NCBI GenBank assembly: GCA_949752795.1
Contig: OX457061.1
Span: 32,492,425-32,556,424 of the forward strand
DNA from: Hyperoodon ampullatus
Taxonomy: Eukaryota; Chordata; Mammalia; Artiodactyla; Ziphiidae
Reading direction: 5' to 3'
DNA: 64,000 nt
Part shown: positions 22,503 to 32,437 of the stretch, one piece after another
How the letters are laid out: each line of letters starts with the position of its first letter
Position numbering within the stretch: position 1 is the stretch's first letter
The notes under the pieces: generated by a model
The model's input: only the letters and a program-made list of their open reading frames with translations
What the model was told of the DNA's origin: nothing
The model's database searches: none
Translations under genes and position numbers: made by a program

Positions 22503-23774
22503 TCTGATTTTAGATGATACCCTTATGTGGACCTCTTGATGTCCACAACCTTGAACTCCTACCCTCCCCAATTCTGAGGGGAGACAGTCTTCCAGACTGT
22601 CTACCCCTAGCACCCCATCTGGGCTGCTGGAAATACCACCACTTATCCCTCCAGCCCTGTCCTGTATCCTCCATTACCAGAGGTGATTCCTGCCAGTACT
22701 ACATGAAGCAGGGCTACCTGCAAACCTCCCAATACCAAACTCTGTCTCTTAAGGGAAGTGCCAGCTGGTGATGGAGGAACAACAGAGTCCATGTCCCTTT
22801 TCTAATGGCTGACCTAGCTACTTGCACAGAGCAATCTGGATGTTCTTCCGAGGACTCCAGTTGGACCCCTTTGTGGAAGAAATTCACCAAGCTGACAACG
22901 TCCTATGAACTTACTCGGGGGGACCCATAGGTCCTCCTTCTACTGCTGCACCTTTGAAGAAAAAAGCCGGATCCTTGGGGCAGCCCGGGCACATGCCAAT
23001 GAAATGGCAGCCCAAAATCAAGGACATATAATCTACCTTACAGGAGGGGATGCAATCACTGACCAGGACCCCCACTGGGACTACCAACAGGGAGGCAGAG
23101 GGCTCGAACACAAGAACCACATGATAACCTGCCTCACAGAAGGGATGAAAAGGCATGTTGTTAAGCCTGTTAATTATGACAAAGTCAGAGAAGTAACACA
23201 GGGAAAAGGTGAGAATCCAGCCCTCTTCCAGGACTGCCTGGTGGAAGTCTTTAGAAAGTATATCAGTTTTAATCCTGACACCCCCAAAAGGCAAGTCCTC
23301 ATAAATTTCCATTATATCACTCAATCTGTCCCAGACATTAGGAGAAAATTACAGAAGGCCGCTATGGGACCCCAACCTCCCATGAATCAGCTCATGGACT
23401 TGGTCTTTGGAGTATTTAACGATAGAGATAGAGTTGAGGAAGCAAAAAGGATTTGGGGACAACAATGCAAGGCACAATTACTAGCTGCAGCCCTATCTCC
23501 TGCACCTCAGGGTTACCCTCCCCGACTTCACCACCCCCCATCCCCTGCCTTGCAAAAGCCCATGGCAGGGGCAGGATCTAGACAATCTGGAATAGAGACA
23601 CTGCCCCACCGAAAAGGGACCTATTTTACATGCAGCCAGGAGGGCCACTGGAAAAAAGAATGCCCCTCGTATGGAAAAGTCCACCGGGACCCTGCTCGAT
23701 ATGAGAGGGCCACTGGAAGCGGGACTGCCCCAGTCCTGAAGGGGACTTGGGGCTTCCAAGCGGATGATGGCTGA
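22503..23774 (+). pseudogene. gag: ERV gag capsid and nucleocapsid remains
   Basis: 22503-22904 is a proline-rich, frameshifted spacer region. 22905-23774 is a 289-codon open frame with capsid-like sequence and ends in nucleocapsid. One zinc knuckle remains near 23625-23670 (F-T-C-S-Q-E-G-H-W-K-K-E-C); the first Cys of its CCHC pattern is Tyr. A second knuckle (E-G-H-W-K-R-D-C, about 23705-23732) survives only in another frame, so a frameshift separates the two. It is the longest surviving viral frame in the window, probably by chance. Confidence 0.85.
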
Positions 23775-24330
23775 GAGGACTGACGGGGCCCGGGACCCTC
23801 TCTGTCTCCCAAAGGACACCTGGACACCTCGTCATTTCCCCTGAGGAGCCTCGGGTAACCCTTGACGTGGCAGGTGGGAAAGCTACTTCTTTTTTTTTTT
23901 TTTTTTTTTCCACTAGATACAGAGCCACCTATGCTTTCTGATTTCCCTGGACTCTTGTCCTCCCAATCCCGTATAGAAACAGGGATGGATGGACAATGGC
24001 CCAAAGCCAAATGATTCACCACCCCCCTCAGCTGCTTACTAGGAAGTTTTACATTTGCACACCAGTTCCTGTTCATGCCTGAGTGCCCTGTCCCCTTGTT
24101 GGGAAGGGGTTTTCTCACCAAATTCCAGATAATAGTTCAATCTGGAGACCGCCTCAGAGAAGGCACGCACCAGGAGAAACAGCTGCTCTTGGCCATGGGA
24201 GCCTGCCTCAGTAACACAGCAGAGGAAGTCTCCCTGCCTCCCCATATTGTTTCCCAAGTGAACCCTGCTGTCTAGGATACTGAGGTTCCTGGCAGAGCTA
24301 CCAATGGGCCCCCAGTTCAGATTTCATTAA
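23775..24330 (+). pseudogene. pro: ERV protease remains
   Basis: The aspartic-protease catalytic triplet is visible at 23913-23930 as L-D-T followed by a one-base loss that breaks the expected D-T-G. A 22-base T run at 23888-23909, directly upstream, also disturbs the frame. A later segment (24075-24275) looks like the protease C-terminal part and the start of RT. Not functional. Confidence 0.7.
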
Positions 24331-24339
24331 AACCCAATG

Positions 24340-25090
24340 CTGATCACCCGGGGAAAAAACAGTATCCCTTGAGGCACGAGGCCCAATGGGGTATCCAACC
24401 TTTCATAACCAAGTTCTTAAAATATGGGCTGTTACGACCCTGCCAATTTCCGTGTAATATCCCCATTCTCCCCATAGAAAAAGAAAGTATACAGAATATA
24501 GGTTTGTTCAAGACCCGAGGGCAGTTAATGAGGCAGTGGTCCCAGTTCACCCAAGAGTCCCTGATCCATACACCATACTGACCCAAGTTCCAGAAAACAC
24601 AAACTGGTTCACAGTGTGAGGCCTAAAGGATGCCTTCTTTTGTATTCCCCTGCACCCAGACTCCCAGTTATCTCTTTGCCTTTGAGTGGACAGATCCAGA
24701 CACCCAGAGCACTTCCCACCTAACCTGGACCGTGCTGCCCCAAGGCTTTAGGGCTAGCCCCAATCTGTTTGGGAATGCATTAGCAAAGGAGTTAAGAGAA
24801 TGACAGTTGGTTAATGGATCTCTCCTACAGTGTGTGGACAACCTCCTAATTTCCAGTGCCACTAGGGAAAACTCAGATAAAAACACCATTCAGGTCCTCA
24901 ACTTCCTAGGGGAATGAGGATATCAAGTCTCTCCTCACAAGGACCAAATTTCCACCCAACAGGTTAAGTACGTGGGATACATGCTCACGCCTGGGACAAG
25001 GACTCTAGTACAGGACCGAAGGAAGCCACTGTAACCCTCCAACCAACCCCCCTGGATACCTGGATTCAGGCTCATAGCAAAGCCTTTCTA
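24340..25090 (+). pseudogene. pol: ERV reverse transcriptase remains
   Basis: RT blocks occur in order across frames: the N-I-P-I-L-P-I region (24455-24475), V-Q-D-P-R-A-V-N-E (about 24508), the L-K-D-A-F-F block with a catalytic Asp at 24629-24631 and a stop at 24617-24619 just before it, L-P-Q-G-F (about 24738), and the catalytic box at 24831-24842. That box reads C-V-D-N instead of the usual Y-x-D-D, so one of the two active-site aspartates is lost. Several further stops follow. Confidence 0.88.
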
Positions 25091-26130
25091 TGAGACCCTA
25101 AAAGGAGGTGACCATGAACCCCTTAACTGGGATGAAGACTGCCAACAAGCGTTTCTAGCTCTGAAACAAAAATTAGGGACCACCCCTGCATTAGGTCTCC
25201 CTAACTTAGAAAAATCCTTTACCTTCTCTATAGCTGAGAGACAAGGGGTAGCCCTGGGTGTCCTCACCCAAAAACTCAGGGACCTCACTAAACTAACAGC
25301 TTATTCCTCAAAACAACTTGATCAGGTGGCCACTGGATGGCCAGGAAGTCTTAGGGCAGTGGCCACCACTGCTCCACGAATGGAAGAGTCCAATAAGTTC
25401 ACCCTGGGACAGTCACTGGGAGTCCTAACTCCTCACCAGGCACAAGGAGTCCTAGAAGCAAAGGGACACCAAATGGCTGACGGGTGGATGACTGCTTAAA
25501 TATCAAGCCCTCCTACTTAACGCCCCAGGTGTAACTTTTAAGGTTTCCCAAGACCTGAACCCACCTACTCTAATGCCAAACCCCCCACCCCAAGGGTCCC
25601 TTGTTCACTCCTGCGTGGAGACTATTGAACAAGTTTACTCCAGTAGACCTGACCTCAAGGATGAGCCCCTGACGAATCCCGATGTAGAATGATTTACCGA
25701 GGGAAGCAGCTTCATACGTGAAGGGGTAAGAAAGGCTGGCTATGCCATAGTCAGCCTGCAGACCACTGCTGAGTCTGGAGCTCTGCCCTCTCACACTTCT
25801 GCCCAAAAGGCCGAGTTGATTGCCTTGACCAGAGCAGTTCAGCTGGAAAAGGGATTAAGAATCAATATTTATACTGATTCCAAGTATGGATTCCTAGTGC
25901 TACACGCCCATGCTGCCATATGGAAAGAAAGGGGACTATTAACAGCCAAAAGGTCCCCTATAAAACAACAGGCAGAAATTCTAGAACTCTTAGAAGCAGT
26001 CCAGCTTCCAAAGGAGGTTGCAGGGGTCACCAAAAGGTCAACACCTCCCTTACAAGGGGAAATACCCTGGCCAAAAAGGCCATTAAGATGGCAACTCAAC
26101 AACAGCTTGTCCTACAAGCTGTAGCTCTCA
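25091..26130 (+). pseudogene. pol: ERV pol connection and RNase H remains
   Basis: 25091-25500 matches the RT connection domain and the start of the RNase H region (W-D-E-D-C-Q-Q-A-F). The RNase H core follows: a T-E-G-S-S block near 25696, where the first catalytic Asp is Glu; K-A-E-L-I-A-L-T-R-A near 25808; and Y-T-D-S-K-Y near 25870 with its Asp kept. The last part is open at 25816-26124, but stops at about 25498 and 25690 break the frame upstream. Confidence 0.85.
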
Positions 26131-27290
26131 GACCGAACAGCCCACGCTTCCCAATGGTGCCATCTTATACACCTGAAGAACTCGAGTGGGCTAAACGTGG
26201 GGGACTAGAAAGAGACCTCTCAGGGCGGCTGACAAAAGATAACAAGGTTCTCATTCCTGGGGCCAAGCAATGGAAAATAATTAAGCACATCCATGAATCC
26301 TTCCACTTAGGGCAGGACTCTCCTTATTCAAACTGGTTACTCAGGTGTTCCTGGGTAAGGGACTGTCCCAAATTGTTAAAAATATCACCAAGGCTTGCAA
26401 GCTTTGTGCCTACAATGCTCCAGGAAGCCATTCTATACCTCCACCCCTAACTTGGCCCACACAACACCAGGGAAACTATCCAGGGGAATATTCCTGGACT
26501 TGACCCAAACACCCCCATGTAGCAGATGAACATATCCATTGGCATTCATAGACACCTTTATAGGGTGGATAGAAGAAGCTTTTCCTACCTACTAGGACTG
26601 AAAAGGCAATAGAAGCATCCAAATTTCTGCTTAAAGAGATAATTCTGAGATTTCAGTTACCAAAAAGCTCACAGAGTGATAACAGACCTTCCTTCACCAC
26701 CAAGCTGACCCACCAGGCTTCCCCAGCTCTGAGTATTAACTACTGCTTCCACTCTTCCTAGAGGCCCTAGTCCTCAGATAAAGTAGAAAAAGCAAATCAT
26801 GTTCTAAAAAGAACGCTTGCTAAGCTGTGCCAAGAGACTTCAGAAACCAGGGTCTCCCTCCTCCCTGTAGCCCTTCTAAGGACCAGGATGGCCCCAAAGG
26901 GAATTTTAAACTTAGACCATTTGAAATGACCTATAGGAGGCTGCTCTTGACTTCAGATCTCTGTTTGATGAGGAAACCCACAAAGTGGTCTCCCACCTTA
27001 TTAGCTTGAACCAAGTTCAAATGGCCCTCCAAGAACATGGAAACAAAGTGCTGCCCACCCCCCTAACAAAAGAAAATGTCGAGGAGTCCATCCAGTCAGG
27101 GGCCTTTGTCCTACTAAACACTTGGAAGGAAGGGTCCCCTGAGGACCAGCTACAACCAAAATGGAAGGGACCATACCAGGTGTTACTAAGTACCCAACTG
27201 CTGTCAAGCTACTGAGAATTACTAGTTGGGTACATCTGCCTAGATTAAAACCTGTATCTTGTAAGTCCCAACAGGAACCAGAAGAGAGCT
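26131..27290 (+). pseudogene. pol: ERV integrase remains
   Basis: The N-terminal zinc domain is partly visible: the two His (H-I-H-E-S-F-H) near 26288 and a C-x-x-C pair near 26397 that has moved to another frame. The catalytic core at 26480-26900 is full of stops. The C-terminal domain is recognisable at 26985-27260, with a W-K-G-P-Y-Q-V-L-L block near 27160 and H-L-P-R-L-K-P after a further frameshift. Confidence 0.82.
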
Positions 27291-27488
27291 ACTCCTGCGA
27301 GCCAGCGGAAGACTTCAGATACCTGTTCAAGACAACAGATAAGTGGCTTCATGTGGCTGTGATGGGTTGGCCTACTCATCCTTGTGTTTCTGACTGTCAT
27401 GCTCTGATTCTGCCACTTTTCAGAACTCCCTCCCCCTGGTAAACATCTGCTTTGCCCCTGCTGGGTCTAAGAGAAAAAATACGGTAAT

Positions 27489-28850
27489 ATGATATCAAAA
27501 GCCATGAAACTACTAGTAGGACTTCTGATGATGGTCTTGGCTCAGGGGGAATGGGAAAATCATGCTTTAGTAAACATATCTACAATAGCCACCTGGGGAG
27601 AAAAACTGCTTAATTGTTGGGTCTGCCACAAAAACCCTGGCTTACAACAATCATTACAGGTACAAACAGGTACATACAACAAGAGCTTGACCAGTTCAAA
27701 CACATGGCATCCCCTCCTCCCTCCCCATACAAGCCCGATGGAAAATACCCCTGTTAGGCCCACTACCTTGCCTAAGTTTAACTCTTTTTAAAAATATGAC
27801 TTAAAACTTTTCCATTAGTAATGATTACTTTTGTCATCCAGAAAACAAGTCATGCTTCCAACCTCTAATGGTTCTCTTGGCTATGGTAAGCCTTTTAGGA
27901 ATAATCCCTGGCCACCCAATGGTAACATCACCAACGCGTTTTGGAACCTGGACCCAAACTGCATTCCCATGAATGCCTCCACTCTGTGTGCTTACAGAAA
28001 TCCAGGTTGAGGGTGCCTACAGGATAGAGATGGAATGCACCAAAAACTGGGCTAAAAATTGTCTGGCCCTATGGAAGCAGTGGGTAAAACCTTCTTAATT
28101 CCCCATCTCATCTAAGCTGAAGGCATGGAATACTCCCGACTTAACTATTTTGCATATTCGAATGGGCCCCTGTCCCTGCATTGTGTTTATAACTTGTCCC
28201 TTCCATGGGTCCAGACAGTTGCTTCCTTGTTAAATTCTTCTGTTCCCAGATCTCTTATTGCACCTTCAGGATATGTCTGGATATGTGGCACTCCCCAGGA
28301 CGAGGGCCCAAAGACAAGTGCACCCCAGGGTAATATGGCCCCTATATAAATCTTATCCTTATATCATGAGAGAGCCTGTACATTAGGACATTTGGTCCCA
28401 TTCACAGCACAATACATAATAATACTCAATATTATCCCAGGAAGGTCACTGGATTAACATTGGCAGGAATAGGACCAGCAGGGGGATTGGCGGCTCCACA
28501 GGGAGGCTTTGTCTACCATTAAATAACCCAAGAAAATCTAACCAACACTTTAGAGAGCCTAGCCCTGACCACTGGAAATGCCCCAAATAGACTTTTTGAC
28601 TTCTTTAAACTCACTGGCCAGTGTGGTTATGGACAATAGATTGGCCTTGGATTACTTGCTGGCCAAGCGGGGTGGCGTTTGTGAGGTCACAGACAAACCT
28701 GCTGTACCTATGTTAATAATTTGGGCCGAATCGAGACAGACATCAAAAAGATTTATGAAGAGGCATCACGGTTACACTGCTACGACCAGGGGTCAGACCC
28801 TAATGCCATCTAGTCCCAGGTGCCTCCAAAGCCTCAGGGCTTACTGAGGT
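27489..28850 (+). pseudogene. env: ERV envelope remains (SU and TM)
   Basis: The frame opens at 27489 with a hydrophobic signal-peptide-like segment (K-L-L-V-G-L-L-M-M-V-L-A). An SU C-W-V-C motif is at 27615-27626, the CXXC involved in SU-TM disulfide exchange in this virus class. The frame ends at 27791, and later SU is in fragments. A basic cleavage-site remnant and a Gly/Ala-rich hydrophobic stretch lie at about 28431-28500. An immunosuppressive-domain-like block and a CX6CC-type cysteine cluster are at about 28633-28706, the latter split by a frameshift. No clear membrane anchor or cytoplasmic tail is open. Non-coding relic. Confidence 0.85.
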
Positions 28851-28959
28851 CATCGCGCTGAGGACTCAGAATAGAAATGCTCTGCTCACTTGTGAGCCTC
28901 TCTCCTTCCCTGATTGGCTGTGTCCCCAGTGCTCAGCATTGTGTCTGGAAAAAAGGAGG

Positions 28960-29340
28960 TTGATTCAGTCAGGATGCTTTGTGCTGCAAGTAATAGAAAA
29001 TCCCAGTGCTAACTCCAACAGGTTTACAGCCATGAGGAAATGTATAATTTCACAAAACTCCGAAGTCCAGATACACTGTGGGAAACAGGTACGGTAGGAT
29101 CAGCAGCTCAATGACGTCATCTAGGGTTCAGTTCTGATTCTTTTCTCTGACCACCATCGGTATCAGCTCCACCCGAAAGCTGGCTCCCCTTGTGGTCACA
29201 GCATGGCTTTCAATGCTTCATACTTTATTGTTTGCATGTAAAAGGAAAATTTCTTCCCAAGCATAGTCTATAAAAGTTTCTTGTCATCTCATTGGGCCAA
29301 CATAGCTTGGCCCACACATATAGCCCTGGACCTTTGCCAG
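28960..29340. repeat. Old interspersed repeat, family unassigned
   Basis: 'gctgcaagtaatagaaaatcccagtgctaa' begins a sequence that resembles 53455-53850 ('agcaagtgaaagaaacccacc', then 'actggctcacc'). Two diverged copies of one mammalian repeat family are likely; I cannot name it. Confidence 0.5.
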
Positions 29341-29681
29341 GTAATCACCATCATCTGATTGTCACAGACTAATCGTGGTTTCCGTCTGGAATAGGAATGG
29401 GTTGGGGAAAAAATCTGGGTTCAGTGAGAAGGAGGAAAGGGGAGCTAGATGTTGGCTATGCAACCAGCAGTGCTCTTTCCATAGGTGCTGAATAATTATT
29501 TGGTGGATGATATAATAAAAACAAGAGCATGGCCTGATGCTTCTTGGTGTTGTCCCAATGCAGAACAAAGTCGGAGTGGCTGAGGCTCTTGTGGTGGTTC
29601 TCTCCGTATTGGAATGTCCTCGGTTTCGGGAAAATTTTGTTGATCTAGGCACGACTGGGTCCTTACCAGTCTGATGCTTCT

Positions 29682-29881
29682 TTTTTTTCCCCCCTAAAGA
29701 TTTATTTATTTAGGCTGTGCAGGGTCTTAGTTGCGGCACGCAGGATCTTCGTCGCGGCATGCAGACTTTGCAGTTGCGGCACGCAGGCTTCTCAGCTGCG
29801 GCATCCCCGACCAGGGATTGAACCCAGGCCCCCTGCGTTGGGAGTGCAGGGTCTTACCCACTGGACCACCAGGGAAGTCCC
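29682..29881 (-). mobile_element. CHR-type SINE, reverse
   Basis: Reversed SINE head (ccaccagggaagtccc at the right end). A target-site duplication of 17 bp, accagtctgatgcttct, is at 29665-29681 and 29882-29898 with one difference. Confidence 0.92.
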
Positions 29882-29898
29882 ACCAGTCTGATGTTTCT

Positions 29899-30392
29899 AC
29901 TCCTCAGCCATCCTCTTGCTCAGAGAGGATACTAGTAAACTTGTCCAGCCACATAAAAACATTGCAAGAGTTTAGCAGGCAGGATCCATATCTCCCCATC
30001 TTAGACCGTTTCCTTAACTCTAGCAAGGTATTTAGCAGACCTGCTGCTCGTTTTCCTTATAACCCAACCTTTTCAGTACTTATTAGTTTTCAAGAACCAG
30101 AAGTCTCTCTTTGGAAACAATTAAAGAATTATATAGTCTTTCTTCCCAAGCCTGCATCCTATAATCTATCCAATCCACTTCTCGGGGAGAAGGTAGGGGC
30201 AGATGGTAATAAGGGCCTTTGGGATCTGATGGGTCTGTCTCAGAACACCACCTCCACCACTGACTCAGAAGGGGACCACTGGGAAACCACATACCCTCCC
30301 TAGGTCTTTTTTTCCTTTTCTGTGAAATAGGGTCTTTATAAATAAAGTACTGTCTCCCCTACCTCAAAGAATGGGCTTCTGAAAACTGCCAG
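29899..30392. other. Intergenic stretch with a chance frame
   Basis: An open frame at 29731-30303 runs from the SINE into unique DNA. It shows no domain and is not taken as a gene. Confidence 0.4.
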
Positions 30393-30406
30393 AGTGGGAC
30401 AATTTG

Positions 30407-30535
30407 TCTGTTTGTTTATTTTTGGCCATGCCATGTGGCATGTGGGATCTTAGTTTCCCAACCAGGGATGGAACCTGTGCCCCCTGCATTGGGAGCGTGA
30501 AGTCTTAACCACTGGACCGCCAGGGGAGTCCCCAA
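30407..30535 (-). mobile_element. Short CHR-type SINE, reverse
   Basis: The reverse head ends '...accactggaccgccaggggagtcccc'. A 14-bp imperfect target duplication (agtgggacaatttg at 30393-30406; agtaggagaatttg at 30536-30549) flanks it. Confidence 0.9.
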
Positions 30536-30629
30536 AGTAGGAGAATTTGGGTTTGAAGAAATTAAGACCGTACAGAGAATTGGGAGAAAGTGGGGGGCAA
30601 CACCGGCAATAAGCCTATGAAAGGTCTCA

Positions 30630-30998
30630 AGGGGACTTCCCTGGTGGTGCAGTGGTTAAGAATCCACCTGCCAATGCAGGGGACACGGGTTCGAGCCCTG
30701 GTCCGGGAAGATCCCACAAACCGCGGGGCAACTAAGCCTGTGTGTCACAACTACTGAGCCTGCGCTCTAGAGCCCGCGAGCCACAGCTACTGAGCCCACG
30801 TGCCACAACTACTGAAGCCCGTGCACCTAGAGCCCATGCTCCACAACAAGAGAAGCCACCACAATGAGAAGGCCACGCACCGCAACAAAGAGTAGCCCCC
30901 GCTCGCCGCAACTAGAGAAAGCCCACATGAAGCATGAAGATCCAACACAGCCAACAATAAATAAACAAACAAATAAATAAATAAAATAAAATTTAAAA
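30630..30998 (+). mobile_element. CHR-1-like long SINE
   Basis: Full head and long body with a compound A/AAAT tail. A perfect 10-bp target duplication, aaaggtctca, is at 30620-30629 and 30999-31008. Confidence 0.94.
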
Positions 30999-31008
30999 AA
31001 AGGTCTCA

Positions 31009-31529
31009 TGAATATATATTTTTAATTTTTCCTAACACAGAGTTTAAAAAAAGACAAAATGGCAGTGACATTTAACACATATTAAAACATGAATAACAAG
31101 TGCTATCCAATTAATTTCTATTTACCATCCCTTGCTTGTAAGAACATTTCCAACATCTCCCACCCCTTAAGTTTATAGGAAAATGCTGGAAAGTCAGATT
31201 GTAGGTAAGCAGATGAAGAGGAGTTTGTTGGTTTGCTTGTTCTCGATTTCAGGTCTCCATCCTATGCTCACTGTCTTTCTGTTGGTTTGCTTGGGCACTG
31301 TTTTTCTCCCATTCCCCAGAGACCCAGGCTCAAGGCACCAGAAAGAACAAACCTCATGCACCATCTGTCTACACTGGGCCCGCTGCTCCCCTGGGGCTCC
31401 CAGTCTCAGGGAAACACTACCACTTAACCAGTCACCCAGGGAGAAATCTGGGCACTGAGTCCTCCCTCACACTAGCTCCTTGGGTCCAGTTGTCTCCTGC
31501 ATAGAACCCCCTGAGTCCATCTCCCTCTG
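31009..31529. other. Intergenic stretch, nothing recognised
   Basis: AT-rich start, then mixed sequence. No gene or repeat that I can name. Confidence 0.4.
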
Positions 31530-31900
31530 GCCATACTCACTCCAGGTGCTATAGCTTAGCTTTCATCACTTATCAAGACCACTACAAGCACTTCTTATCT
31601 GGTTGCCTCCAGTCCAACCAGGCTACACAAGGCAGCCAGAATGGAGGCAGATCTAATTCTGTCACTCCCTTTCTTCAAGCCTCTCAAGACCCTCTAGCTC
31701 CATCCTCCCAGGCCCCACAGCCTCCAGTCATAAAGAACATCCTGCAGCTCCGCACCCCCAAATTATTCCTCACACTCTGTAGATTCCCCACGCGGCTCCA
31801 ATTGCTTGGAACATTTCCCTCTACCCCAACCTAGCTAACCTGTCTTTGCCCTTTAATACTCAGCTCAGATTTAACCGCTCTGCCTACATTTTTCATTCCA
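31530..31900 (+). mobile_element. L2 LINE fragment
   Basis: L2-like text: 'cttatctggttgcctccagtcc', 'cctctagctccatcctcccaggccc', then 'gcttggaacatttccctc' and 'aatactcagctcagattt'. Confidence 0.6.
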
Positions 31901-31904
31901 TAAA

Positions 31905-32020
31905 ATGAGCATAATAATAGGACCTACCTCATAGATCCTTGGAAGGAATAAATGAGTTCATCCATATAAAGCAAGAAGAATTGTGCCTGGTAGTTGGATA
32001 AATGTGAGCTATTATTATCC
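31905..32020 (+). mobile_element. MIR SINE 3' part
   Basis: 'taaaatgagcataataataggacctacctcatag', then 'gtgcctggtagttggataaatg'. Typical MIR 3' half in sense orientation. Confidence 0.75.
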
Positions 32021-32316
32021 TTTCCAGGTAGCCTGAACCCTGAACCATACTCCCCCAGATTAGGTGCTTCCAAATTGTCCCACACTTCCCTCATCACAAT
32101 CCTTCACAAACTGAACCCAGATGGAATCACTAGACTTTGCATTCCTTGAGAGCCTACCCAGGGTCATATTTATCTCTGTCTGTGCTCAGAGTAGGGCCAG
32201 GAGCACCGAAGGCCCACAGTGAATGTTAGTTGAATGAATAAAGATTCAAGGCAAGAAGCCCTCTTACCACTGCCTGAAAGCCATCCCAGATGAGTTACAG
32301 AAACTCCCTCTCCTGG

Positions 32317-32437
32317 GAATTCCCTGGCAGTCCAGTGGTTAGGACTTCGCAGTTCCACTGCAGGGGGCATGGGTTCGATCCCTGGTCAGGGAACTAAGAT
32401 CCCGCATGCCAAGCAGAGTGGCCAAAAAAAAAAAAAA
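32317..32437 (+). mobile_element. Short CHR-type SINE
   Basis: 'ggaattccctggcagtccagtgg', then B box ggttcgatccc and an A tail. This older short form is shared more widely among Cetartiodactyla than the CHR-2 type. Confidence 0.88.

Larger units (their letters stand above)
20529..28850 (+). mobile_element. Degenerate class I endogenous retrovirus
   Basis: Gag, pro, pol and env remains occur in retroviral order on one strand: matrix start at 20529, capsid/nucleocapsid at 22905-23774, RT around 24.37-25.0 kb, RNase H around 25.7-26.1 kb, integrase around 26.1-27.25 kb and env at 27.49-28.85 kb. Matrix style, a CXXC-containing SU and a CX6CC-type TM place it with gammaretrovirus-like (class I) elements, nearest in style to the HERV-W/H/F assemblage; this is judged from motifs only. 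Every gene has stops and frameshifts. No paired LTRs were recognised. About 1.5 kb of the span is an L1 plus SINE. Fossil virus with no coding capacity. Confidence 0.88.

Noticed and set aside
22905..23774. 289-codon gag frame as a domesticated gene
   Set aside because: The first knuckle lacks its first Cys, the second is frameshifted, and the upstream gag is rearranged. Survival of the open frame is most simply chance.
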